Shown here piece by piece: positions 1-6,991 of a stretch of DNA of 57,631 nucleotides. Every line of letters begins with the position of its first letter. The stretch's first letter is position 1. Where the stretch lies: assembly GCA_030147855.1 (NCBI GenBank), contig JASBUO010000025.1, forward strand, positions 1 through 57,631, written 5' to 3'. The translations under genes were made by a program, and so were the position numbers. Under the pieces are notes generated by a model. It was not told the DNA's origin, searched no databases, and was given only the letters and a program-made list of their open reading frames with translations. The stretch comes from Gammaproteobacteria bacterium (lineage in GTDB: Bacteria > Pseudomonadota > Gammaproteobacteria > Legionellales > Legionellaceae).

Positions 1-525
1 CTGCAAGCAATCGATTCCCTCAATCTAGCTGAAGTTGAAACAGCTTTAAAAAACCCAGATGTTTCGCTTGATAAAGCGTATGCGCACGCAACGCAAAAGC
101 AGCAGAACATCCAAGCCCTCCTTGAAACGAGAGCTGACAAAGACCCTAACTCAAGTTATATCAAACGCTTTAGAGAGAAACTCACCAGAATTGATGCCAT
201 TGTAAACTGCATTCAAAACTCCATGGAATATGCAACAGACACCATGACAGATACATCGAGTGAAGAAAAAAATAGCAGTGTCGGACATAACCCTTCAGGC
301 CCACCTGCATCTGATAAAACAAAACAAATAGAGGCACTGGCGGCCAGTTTAAATGCATTGGATAATTCTAAAGCTGAAAGAAAAATGCAAGACTGGCTCG
401 AGGCGAAAGCAAGATTGACAACTATAGAATGTCAGCATGCCCAAGCAATGGCGAACCTTCGTTATGAAGCCTACCAAGAAGTAAGCGAAGATCTCAAAGA
501 CGTGGCTACCCATGGATTAACCTAA
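1..525 (+). CDS. Partial coiled-coil protein, possible Dot/Icm effector (5' end off window)
   Basis: The reading frame is open from the first base, so the true start lies upstream; 174 C-terminal residues are visible. They are hydrophilic, rich in Ala, Lys, Glu and Gln, and predicted mostly helical, with no membrane segment. The last ~55 residues (from IEALAASLNAL to YEAYQEVSEDL) align by eye with residues ~139-195 of the next gene (VEALFQHVESL to YEAYQEIEKLL), including the identical heptad RYEAYQE. The two genes are therefore tandem paralogues or share a module. I do not recognise the family. A secreted effector is an inference from the composition and the Dot/Icm setting only. Confidence 0.7.
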   Translation: MQAIDSLNLAEVETALKNPDVSLDKAYAHATQKQQNIQALLETRADKDPNSSYIKRFREKLTRIDAIVNCIQNSMEYATDTMTDTSSEEKNSSVGHNPSGPPASDKTKQIEALAASLNALDNSKAERKMQDWLEAKARLTTIECQHAQAMANLRYEAYQEVSEDLKDVATHGLT

Positions 526-611
526 TCTCAACGGTAAGAGACTACTTACAACAAAGTCTATAAATTAAGCAAAAAGCTCAATAGATACTACAATTCAACT
601 AATAGGGTCTA

Positions 612-2456
612 TTGAGTAATAAGATGAACCGTCTTGTTGGTAAAAGTGAATTCGAATTTGAAGCGTTCTCAGTCTTTTATCAAAAGGAACTACAAAAACA
701 ACTCTTTCAGAACACCAACCCAAATTCCCCCATTAACTCAGCTTGTAATGAGTGGATTAGAGGGCAGCTCGGCATTAAAACGCTTGAAGATATCAAAAGA
801 GAGAGCTTACTAGAATATCAGCGCCTTGTTTTCTTGTGTGAGCATAATCTGGTATTCAACCTAATGTTTCATAATCGCTTTGATTTGTTACGATTACTAT
901 TTGAAAAGTTTGAAGCAAAGAATAAAGGACACTCTGACAACAAAGAAAAAAGGAAACAAACAGCGCAAACCATCACCACAACCTCAAAGACCACTGAAGT
1001 AGCCATTGCTACAACCACCCAGGTTGAAGCACTTTTCCAGCATGTCGAATCGCTCAGAAAAGAGCAGCCTAAATTTGAACGCTGGCTACTTCTGCAAGAA
1101 AACTTGCAACAATTAGGATATGCCCATGCGGCCGAGAGATCCCGTGTTAGATATGAGGCATATCAGGAAATAGAAAAGTTATTGACCGGTTATGTCAGTG
1201 CTGAAAGTGACGAGCCTCTAATCCGCGAAGTATTTGCATACTTTCTCCAAAACAACCGCTCACAGGCGCGAGCTCTGAGCAAAATGATTGAAGAGCTCAA
1301 CTTATATCCTGAAAAGGCGCTAGAGAAAGAAAAAGCCATTACTCATGCGTGTGACAGTTTTATCCAAGAGACAAGAAAGCTAATTGAAACATATGGTGAT
1401 GAAACAAAAAAACTACTCCAAGAACATACCAAAATTGAAAATACCCTTAAGAAGAAAATGGAAAAAACCAACCATCACTTCGAAGGCCTCAAAACAGTTG
1501 CAAAAGCACAAGTATATGCAGCAAAAAAAGAAGCACTATTAGAACAAAAAGAACGCATCAGCACCTTAAAAAACTTTGTGCTCGGGGCACGGCGCACTCT
1601 TCAAGATACGCTCACAGAAGAGCAAACAGTAGCATTTGATAAGTGCTTCTGGCAGTTAGAACGGCATTATCAAGCCATTGACAGTGTTAATACAAAAGAA
1701 GCTATACAAGCGCTGCTCAACACATGTGGAGAGACGTTATCAAACTTTATTGAGGTTGCCGAAAAAATTCCTGCAATGCAAACGACTACCACAGGTTTAA
1801 AAGAAATGACCACATCTTTTCTCGAGCTCGCAAAAAAAACCATGAACATCCCGTTTGCCATCCCTGCTTATGCCTCATCACCAGACATGACTGCAAGGCC
1901 TACCACAACACCCTTCCAACTGCCACTCAATGGCATATATGAGCTACCTCATACTCAAGGTAACTCACAATCTGCGCGTAAGGAAACGTCAGAAAAAGAG
2001 GTTCATTCCACGCCTATCAATCCTGAGAGAAAGACAGAAGAAGTCCATAACTTTGCTTCACTGCAGCAACGGCAAATGAGAGAGGGTCTTCAAGCCGTGC
2101 GTGAAGAAAAACTAGTCATCGCTGACGAACAGGACTTATCTCCCGTTGCAGAAGAGCAGTATAAAAAAGCAGAAAAGGCAATTAATATCCTCATAGAAGA
2201 ACTTAGCAGTGCTAAAGAAGAATTAAGTGATAGAAACGAACTACTCACACAAATAGAAGTATTCGCTCAAAGTATCCAACGCACATTTAATGAGCAAAAA
2301 GGTATATCCTCCTCTCACCTAAGCCAGCTTGAGCTTTTAATTGATAATGTATTTGAAAGAAATTGCGGGGTAGATAGCTTGGGAGAAGCGCTCAATGCAC
2401 TAGAAGAACTCTCAAACTATTTGGAAAAGCCTTCCCGTGGTATGGGGTTGCATTAG
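612..2456 (+). CDS. Large coiled-coil protein, paralogous module with upstream gene
   Basis: A 614-residue, strongly helical, charged protein with no signal peptide or membrane segment. Heptad-like stretches run through residues ~230-330 and ~490-600, and a proline/threonine-rich low-complexity stretch lies near residues 415-480. Residues ~139-195 carry the RYEAYQE-centred module found at the end of the preceding gene. The start chosen here is a TTG with AGGG four bases upstream; an ATG at 624 is an alternative that would remove four residues. The gap to the previous gene is 86 bp. The function is unknown. Long coiled-coil proteins of this type are common among Legionellales type IVB effectors, but no catalytic motif is visible. 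Confidence 0.75.
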   Translation: MSNKMNRLVGKSEFEFEAFSVFYQKELQKQLFQNTNPNSPINSACNEWIRGQLGIKTLEDIKRESLLEYQRLVFLCEHNLVFNLMFHNRFDLLRLLFEKFEAKNKGHSDNKEKRKQTAQTITTTSKTTEVAIATTTQVEALFQHVESLRKEQPKFERWLLLQENLQQLGYAHAAERSRVRYEAYQEIEKLLTGYVSAESDEPLIREVFAYFLQNNRSQARALSKMIEELNLYPEKALEKEKAITHACDSFIQETRKLIETYGDETKKLLQEHTKIENTLKKKMEKTNHHFEGLKTVAKAQVYAAKKEALLEQKERISTLKNFVLGARRTLQDTLTEEQTVAFDKCFWQLERHYQAIDSVNTKEAIQALLNTCGETLSNFIEVAEKIPAMQTTTTGLKEMTTSFLELAKKTMNIPFAIPAYASSPDMTARPTTTPFQLPLNGIYELPHTQGNSQSARKETSEKEVHSTPINPERKTEEVHNFASLQQRQMREGLQAVREEKLVIADEQDLSPVAEEQYKKAEKAINILIEELSSAKEELSDRNELLTQIEVFAQSIQRTFNEQKGISSSHLSQLELLIDNVFERNCGVDSLGEALNALEELSNYLEKPSRGMGLH

Positions 2457-2564
2457 TCTTTCCCATTCTCTCAGACCCCATAACCTTTAAAATAAATATT
2501 AATTATATCAAATATTTACGATTTAATTCAAATAATTTTATTGGCTTTTGGGTAAAAAGACTTG

Positions 2565-2573
2565 TGCTAGTAT
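2565..2573 (+). promoter_or_regulatory. Candidate extended -10 promoter of the ATP-grasp operon
   Basis: TGC followed by TAGTAT forms an extended -10 element (TGn plus hexamer) 44 bp before the first ATG of the operon. It sits in a very AT-rich gap (2457-2617) that holds no other gene. The -35 match is poor (TTTTGG about 16 bp upstream), which is tolerable for an extended -10 promoter. Confidence 0.35.
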
Positions 2574-2617
2574 TTATTTTAGTTTATCGTTCCAAATACT
2601 GAATATGAGGAAGTAAC

Positions 2618-2704
2618 ATGTTCATTTTTAAACGTGACTTTTTTCGATGGAACGATCATGTCAAACCAAAAAACTGCAATAACGCTGTACCTCCCTGCTT
2701 ATAG
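2618..2704 (+). CDS. 28-residue leader ORF or displaced N-terminus of the next gene
   Basis: An ATG preceded by a strong ribosome binding site (GAGGAAG, 4 bp away) opens a 28-codon ORF (MFIFKRDFFRW...NAVPPCL) that overlaps the next gene in another frame. Removing one T from the T6 run at 2639-2644 would fuse its first nine residues to the next reading frame (MFIFKRDFF-DGTIMSNQ). It may therefore be a leader peptide for translational coupling, or a homopolymer frameshift (real, slippage-tolerant, or a sequencing error). The good binding site makes translation likely; the role is unknown. Confidence 0.4.
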   Translation: MFIFKRDFFRWNDHVKPKNCNNAVPPCL

Positions 2705-3170
2705 TGCTGCGCATAAGGGATTGCTCATTATGCCAAGTTTACATGCGGCGCGGCAAGAAAACCTCACTATCCATACTCAAGGAAACGTTGCTGCGGCTTT
2801 AAAGCGCGCCTTAATACGCACCCTTGAAATCATGGCATCCATTCATACGCAGTGGGAGACACTGCTTCATTTTGCATACTCCCTTGAAAGTAATACACCC
2901 AGGTTTCGTGTTCAAGATACACGTAGTGCAGGCTTACCATTAGCCATTGGTCTTCTCAACGTATATCGCACAATAGTACAGAAAGCACCCCCTCTTCTGC
3001 ATCTCATTGGTACAGGTATGTTAAGGATAGACGGCTCAATTGAATCAACACACAAGGAGGACATCAAACAAGAAATCTTTCACGACAAACATGACAAACA
3101 ATTGATTACGGCTGGTGAATGCCCGCATTTGTTTGTACTAGAACACATGATGAATACACATCAATATTAA
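2658..3170 (+). CDS. Small protein with Lon/ComM-type S5-like fold features, first gene of the ATP-grasp operon
   Basis: 170 residues from ATG 2658 (GGA 6 bp upstream); a GTG at 2634 in the same frame is possible. The core reads as alternating strands and helices, with VQDTRSAGLPLAIGLLNVYR near residues 86-105. This resembles the SGxGFDxPIALGIL segment of ComM and the equivalent segment of Lon and RadA (ribosomal S5 domain 2-like fold). No Lon catalytic Ser-Lys dyad can be assigned with confidence. It lies 11 bp before the next gene in a tight operon with an ATP-grasp ligase, so a processing or scaffold role is conceivable. The fold assignment is tentative and the function unknown. Confidence 0.65.
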   Translation: MSNQKTAITLYLPAYSAAHKGLLIMPSLHAARQENLTIHTQGNVAAALKRALIRTLEIMASIHTQWETLLHFAYSLESNTPRFRVQDTRSAGLPLAIGLLNVYRTIVQKAPPLLHLIGTGMLRIDGSIESTHKEDIKQEIFHDKHDKQLITAGECPHLFVLEHMMNTHQY

Positions 3171-3181
3171 AAGGAAAAAAA

Positions 3182-3721
3182 ATGAATAAGAAAAAAATAT
3201 TACCTGCCATGCTACTTGCAGGCACCACAAGCATTGCTTCAGCAAATGTATGTAACATTGAGCCCGGCAGTGTCACCTGCGGCAAAGGCGAAGTAACCGA
3301 TTTATCTGGAAATGGAATGGTCACTGTCAGTGGTACAACCGTGCTCGAAGCAACCACTGTTAACGGACTTTTAAAGGCCAATAATGCAAATTTTGGATCC
3401 TTAGAAATACACGGAAGTGCCGCATTAACACAGTGCATCATTCAGCACACAGCCGACTTCAAAGGAACTGTTACGTCATCTTCCAGTCAGTTTAAGGGCA
3501 AACTCGATATTTACTCTAACTTATCCCGTTTTATTGATACAAAAATAGAGAGCGATATTCATGTTCACCATACCGATAATCCTAAGCAAGTGGTTCATCT
3601 TGAAAAAAATTCTAACGTGTCTGGCGACATTATTTTCGACGATGGGCATGGTGAAGTAGTGCTGCGTGGAAAGTCAAATATATCAGGCCAGGTAATTGGC
3701 GGAAAAATTATTTATAAATAA
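3182..3721 (+). CDS. Secreted/periplasmic repeat protein, bactofilin-like beta-stack pattern
   Basis: 179 residues starting at ATG 3182, with AAAGGA just upstream, 11 bp after the previous stop. The N-terminus is a clear Sec signal peptide (MNKKKILPAMLLAGTTSIASA, cleavage after ASA). The mature part is a string of short beta-strand units rich in Gly, Thr, Val and Asn (VTVSGTTVLEATTVNG, GSLEIHGSAALTQC, VSGDIIFDDGHGEVVLRG). This is the rung-like pattern of bactofilin or other right-handed beta-helix proteins. Three cysteines (in NVCNIEPGSVTC and LTQC) could form a disulphide. It is the second gene of the ATP-grasp operon. Its role is unknown; it could be a surface target or carrier of the modified peptide. 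Confidence 0.75.
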   Translation: MNKKKILPAMLLAGTTSIASANVCNIEPGSVTCGKGEVTDLSGNGMVTVSGTTVLEATTVNGLLKANNANFGSLEIHGSAALTQCIIQHTADFKGTVTSSSSQFKGKLDIYSNLSRFIDTKIESDIHVHHTDNPKQVVHLEKNSNVSGDIIFDDGHGEVVLRGKSNISGQVIGGKIIYK

Positions 3722-3745
3722 CAAACAATTAAAAGGAATTAAAAG

Positions 3746-3919
3746 ATGTACACTGACGTTCAAAAACAGATTGATATTTTTTTTGGTTTTTCAAGTGATG
3801 GCAAAGAAGGAGGAAGTGACGGTAAAGAAGGCGGTAAAGACAGCCATAAAGATGGCAAAGAAACAGGCTTTCGTATCGATACTACCAATATCTCGCTCAA
3901 CAACGAATACGTGTTTTAG
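3746..3919 (+). CDS. 57-residue DGKE-repeat peptide, candidate graspetide-type precursor
   Basis: ATG 3746 is preceded by AAAAGGAATTAAAAG, an excellent ribosome binding site, and the stop is one base before the next start, so this small ORF is very probably translated. The first ~15 residues (MYTDVQKQIDIFFGF) look like a leader. A repeat region follows with the units SDGKEGG, SDGKEGG, KDSHKDGKE, and a tail ending NNEYVF. The repeats combine Ser, Lys, Asp and Glu, the residues joined as omega-esters or omega-amides by ATP-grasp enzymes in graspetides such as microviridin. The next two genes encode an ATP-grasp-like pair. Precursor status is an inference from context; no known core consensus (for example TxKxPSD) is present. 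Confidence 0.7.
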   Translation: MYTDVQKQIDIFFGFSSDGKEGGSDGKEGGKDSHKDGKETGFRIDTTNISLNNEYVF

Positions 3920-3920
3920 T

Positions 3921-4775
3921 ATGATGCATCAAAAAAAATTACTCATTGCTTCATCTTCACCAGATGAAGCAATTACACGCTGTGTTTTAAAGTATCGAAA
4001 TAACTTTAACATCGATATTGAAGTAGTGCTAATTCAAGCTCTTCTCACCACATTCAGCATTGATGACGAGTTGTCCGATACGCATACCATCGTACGGTGG
4101 CATAAAGATGCAACAACAACCTTCTCTAATCAAACACACTGCCTGCTCAACCGAGCTTTATCCATTCCAGATGCATTATTTGAAAATTTCATCAAAAAAG
4201 ACAGAGAGTATGCAAAAAGAGAGTTTGAAGCCTACCTTGGTTACAGCTTTAGTACATTCAAAGGCCTTGATAACCAGTCTGTCAATGGCCTCTGTGGCAC
4301 ACACTATGCCTTGCCTGAACAGTGGCGAACCATTCAAAAACATACGAGTCTTAATACGCCCAATTACTACTGGGGCCTCAAAAGCGCCTGTCCGCTAGAG
4401 AGTAACCTTGTGTACTCCGATATTTACAACTTATTCAACTGGTCAACACACACACCAAAGCCACGTGATACACATATCTTTTGCTTTGAAAAGCCCCGAG
4501 GACATCCTGTGTTTATTCTGTCACTGGGGCAAAAGCACCTCATCACCGCTCAAATAAACTTATCAAAACGCATGAAACAGTACTTACTCAAACACATAAA
4601 AACACTGCGCAAACAGTTTGGTTATTTTATTTTTGAAGTTTTATTCTTTATACATGGCAACACATGCACCTTTGGCTGTATTAACCTCGAGTTAACTCGT
4701 AGTGCAAAACACAACCACTTCCACACTTTTGTCCAACAACATCTGATTCAGGAATATGTCGCATGTCTTCCCTAA
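3921..4775 (+). CDS. Degenerate ATP-grasp-like (pre-ATP-grasp) partner protein
   Basis: 284 residues (or 283 from the second ATG at 3924), starting one base after the stop of the DGKE peptide and overlapping the ATP-grasp gene by 13 bp. Residues ~1-160 resemble the pre-ATP-grasp part of peptide-maturase ATP-grasp enzymes: a Rossmann-like start, then LLNRALSIPDALF, a DREYAKREFEAYLG helix, a VNGLCGTHYALPEQW segment. The C-terminal part (GYFIFEVLFFIHGN...INLELT) sits where ATP-grasp enzymes carry their Asp and Glu/Asn metal ligands, but the NP-containing signature is missing. It is probably catalytically inactive and may act as a precursor-binding or dimerisation partner for the next gene. The assignment is by eye and moderate. 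Confidence 0.7.
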   Translation: MMHQKKLLIASSSPDEAITRCVLKYRNNFNIDIEVVLIQALLTTFSIDDELSDTHTIVRWHKDATTTFSNQTHCLLNRALSIPDALFENFIKKDREYAKREFEAYLGYSFSTFKGLDNQSVNGLCGTHYALPEQWRTIQKHTSLNTPNYYWGLKSACPLESNLVYSDIYNLFNWSTHTPKPRDTHIFCFEKPRGHPVFILSLGQKHLITAQINLSKRMKQYLLKHIKTLRKQFGYFIFEVLFFIHGNTCTFGCINLELTRSAKHNHFHTFVQQHLIQEYVACLP

Positions 4776-5830
4776 CTACTTTTATTAAACCGGCTTTTCG
4801 TCCTAAAATTCATGGGTCAATGCTTGATAAGCAACATAAAACTTATTTTTTTATTAAAAATAATCCTAAAAAGTCAGTACACATCCATGCAATTTGCTTC
4901 GGCCCTAAAAAAGATAATGTTCTTATTAATATTGAACATGCCATTCTCAAGCAAGATAATATTGTAGTGTTTTATTATGAGGACATACACAAGCGCTGGA
5001 GTTACGTAGAAACAACAGATAAACAATATTTCATCTATCAAAAAAACCAACATGAAACACTCATTATTTATCCCAATTGCTTATACATTAGAGGCTGTAC
5101 CATTCCACCCAACACCTCTATGTGGAAAACCTTAGGGCATTTTTATACCTTTGCAGATAACTGGCAAGGCCAAATATTGTGTGCCCCCAAACACCAATGC
5201 GCAAACGAATCAAAACCCTATCAGTTGCTTCACTCCCTCAAAAAAGCAGCTCAAAATAACTCACTCGTCTCTATTGGAAAAAGTTACATTATTAAGGGGC
5301 CCTATCTATATAAAGAAAAAATAAAAGGAAAAAATTGTATTGTAAAATCACTGTCTGGCATTCGTTCTATTGTTGTTGATCAAACAGCCTTCTCACATTG
5401 GAATAAGCGTGCCATTCATCATTTACCTGTTTTATTTCAGGAAAAAGTAACTGGATATGATGTACGTACACATGTAATGCAAAATAAGACGTTTTCAAAA
5501 TGTGCTTACACAAAAGAAAATGTCGACTACCGGTACGACAAACATTTTTTTAAGCTAAAATCGATTAAAACATTGCCCAACGCTCTAAAAAAATTTGCTT
5601 ATTTGGTCTCAAAAAACGAAAAAAATTTACTCATTGGTATCGACTTTATTAAAACAGAATCAGGTTATGTCGTGCTTGAGGCAAATCCATCTCCTGGCTG
5701 GTCAGCCTACCATGAATGTACAGGTGTATACACCGACCCATTTATTAAAGCGCTACTAAAATGCTTAAGAGAAAGTGTTTTTGACATCTCTTTACACTCT
5801 GGTACACTCAAGCAGTTATCATCACTATAA
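4763..5830 (+). CDS. ATP-grasp ligase of the peptide-maturase (RimK/graspetide-like) type
   Basis: 355 residues, with AGGA 9 bp before ATG 4763. ATP-grasp features in order: a poorly conserved N-terminal part, a nucleotide-binding Lys in IVKSLSGIRS (~K195), the hinge LPVLFQEKVTGYDVRTHVM (~231-249), a YRYD motif near 264, IGIDFIKTESGYVVLEANPS with probable Mg ligands D294, E306 and N308, and a PGWSAYHECTG tail. The last element matches the LExNPxGxWxWxxxxTG ending typical of graspetide ligases rather than of D-Ala-D-Ala ligase. Family chemistry: ATP activates a carboxylate as acyl-phosphate, which is then attacked by a hydroxyl or amine. Its likely substrate is the DGKE peptide two genes upstream. 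No Cys protease or exporter gene lies beside it. Confidence 0.85.
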   Translation: MSSLTTFIKPAFRPKIHGSMLDKQHKTYFFIKNNPKKSVHIHAICFGPKKDNVLINIEHAILKQDNIVVFYYEDIHKRWSYVETTDKQYFIYQKNQHETLIIYPNCLYIRGCTIPPNTSMWKTLGHFYTFADNWQGQILCAPKHQCANESKPYQLLHSLKKAAQNNSLVSIGKSYIIKGPYLYKEKIKGKNCIVKSLSGIRSIVVDQTAFSHWNKRAIHHLPVLFQEKVTGYDVRTHVMQNKTFSKCAYTKENVDYRYDKHFFKLKSIKTLPNALKKFAYLVSKNEKNLLIGIDFIKTESGYVVLEANPSPGWSAYHECTGVYTDPFIKALLKCLRESVFDISLHSGTLKQLSSL

Positions 5831-5844
5831 GGACGTAGTCGATT

Positions 5845-6909
5845 ATGAAGATATTTTCGTTAAAACGCCTGTTCAACTGGAAGTTTTTAACATTTCTAGC
5901 GGTGCTCGGATTAGCCGCTTGTTTTGGCCACGTAATATACAATCCACTACAGGCAGTCGCAATATTTTTTATACTTTTGTATGCTTTAATTGTGCTGACT
6001 ATATCGTCTGACTCGGCTGAGGCAATTGCCAACTTTAATGCAGCTAATATCACACCTCCCCCAAAAACAAATGCCGCGGTTTTTAGTGTAAACTGGACTA
6101 ACAAGGCAGATGCGCAAAACTCCGGTGGAAATTACCAATTAAGTTTACCGTTCTCTGACTACGTCCGAACAGGTAATGGCGTTAAACCAAACAGTCACTT
6201 CCACCTTGCCCAAGGCTTTCACTTTGGCATGCCACTCCTTGCAGAAAAAGATGCAAGCGGCAACTTACCTGAAACCATTGATGAGGCGAAACAATTCAAC
6301 TCACCTTTCTCGCTCTCTTTCACACCAATTGCAAGCAACAAACAACAATTGGCTGAAAATGCCGAGTGGCTCGCACTTGAAAACAACATTCCGCAGAGTA
6401 CGCTTGGCGCGGCTAGAACAGATAACATTGTTCGACTCTATCAACCGATTACATTAAAAAAAGACAACCAAATCGTTGCAACCGTTAACACGATGGTAAT
6501 CGAGAAGAATCAAGTACAACAGGGCAACCATGTCAACATCGCACTAGATGGTGTCTATAGCCCAATTAAAACACAAGAAAGAAATGTTAAAGCAGCGCCT
6601 GGCTCCTTTTCTTTTGTGCTAAATCACCTAGATGCAAGCCTGGTACATCAGCTTGAAAAAGAAGTACAAACCATCAAAAACTTACCAAGCGACAAGCAAA
6701 TGCTGATGCAAATCAAAATGCTCTCGCAACTGAAAGCACTGTGTCAAAAAGGCTCAACACTGACTGTAACTTACGATGCAAATACTGTATCAGGGCCTGT
6801 GAAACAACATTACAGCGTTGACTTGTCTGACTTAATCCAAGCACCGACTAAACTATCTGGCGCAATGCCTTTTGCTTTAGAGTCAATCTTTGAAGCGCCA
6901 CAAAGCTAA
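5845..6909 (+). CDS. Membrane-anchored protein of unknown function, last gene of the ATP-grasp operon
   Basis: 354 residues, with AAGGA upstream of ATG 5845 and 14 bp after the ATP-grasp gene. Two hydrophobic segments near residues 14-28 (FLTFLAVLGLAACFG) and 33-52 (PLQAVAIFFILLYALIVLTI) form an N-terminal membrane hairpin. A ~300-residue soluble domain of mixed strands follows with many Asn, Gln and Thr residues and no motif I recognise. The CxxA-like LAACFG inside the first hydrophobic segment resembles a lipobox, but the second membrane segment argues against a simple lipoprotein. Its place in the operon suggests it acts on, senses or displays the product of the ATP-grasp system. Confidence 0.75.
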   Translation: MKIFSLKRLFNWKFLTFLAVLGLAACFGHVIYNPLQAVAIFFILLYALIVLTISSDSAEAIANFNAANITPPPKTNAAVFSVNWTNKADAQNSGGNYQLSLPFSDYVRTGNGVKPNSHFHLAQGFHFGMPLLAEKDASGNLPETIDEAKQFNSPFSLSFTPIASNKQQLAENAEWLALENNIPQSTLGAARTDNIVRLYQPITLKKDNQIVATVNTMVIEKNQVQQGNHVNIALDGVYSPIKTQERNVKAAPGSFSFVLNHLDASLVHQLEKEVQTIKNLPSDKQMLMQIKMLSQLKALCQKGSTLTVTYDANTVSGPVKQHYSVDLSDLIQAPTKLSGAMPFALESIFEAPQS

Positions 6910-6939
6910 ACCCACTAAAATTACTACAACTACAACCCC

Positions 6940-6973
6940 AAAACCCCGATGAATCGGGGTTTTGTTTTTTTTA
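6940..6973 (+). terminator. Rho-independent terminator after the ATP-grasp operon
   Basis: AAAACCCCGAT, GA, ATCGGGGTTTT form an 11-bp perfect stem (6940-6950 with 6953-6963; effective tetraloop TGAA), followed by G and a run of nine T. It ends the plus-strand operon and may also help stop lysS transcription coming from the other side. Confidence 0.9.
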
Positions 6974-6991
6974 AAATGGAAATTTAAAGAT

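Noticed and set aside
3119-3181. Upstream in-frame start for the secreted repeat protein
   Set aside because: It overlaps the previous gene, has no binding site, and would bury the clear signal peptide that begins at 3182.
3696-3920. N-terminal extension of the pseudo-ATP-grasp protein
   Set aside because: The frame is open, but it overlaps the well-supported DGKE peptide gene in another frame; the start at 3921 fits the operon spacing.
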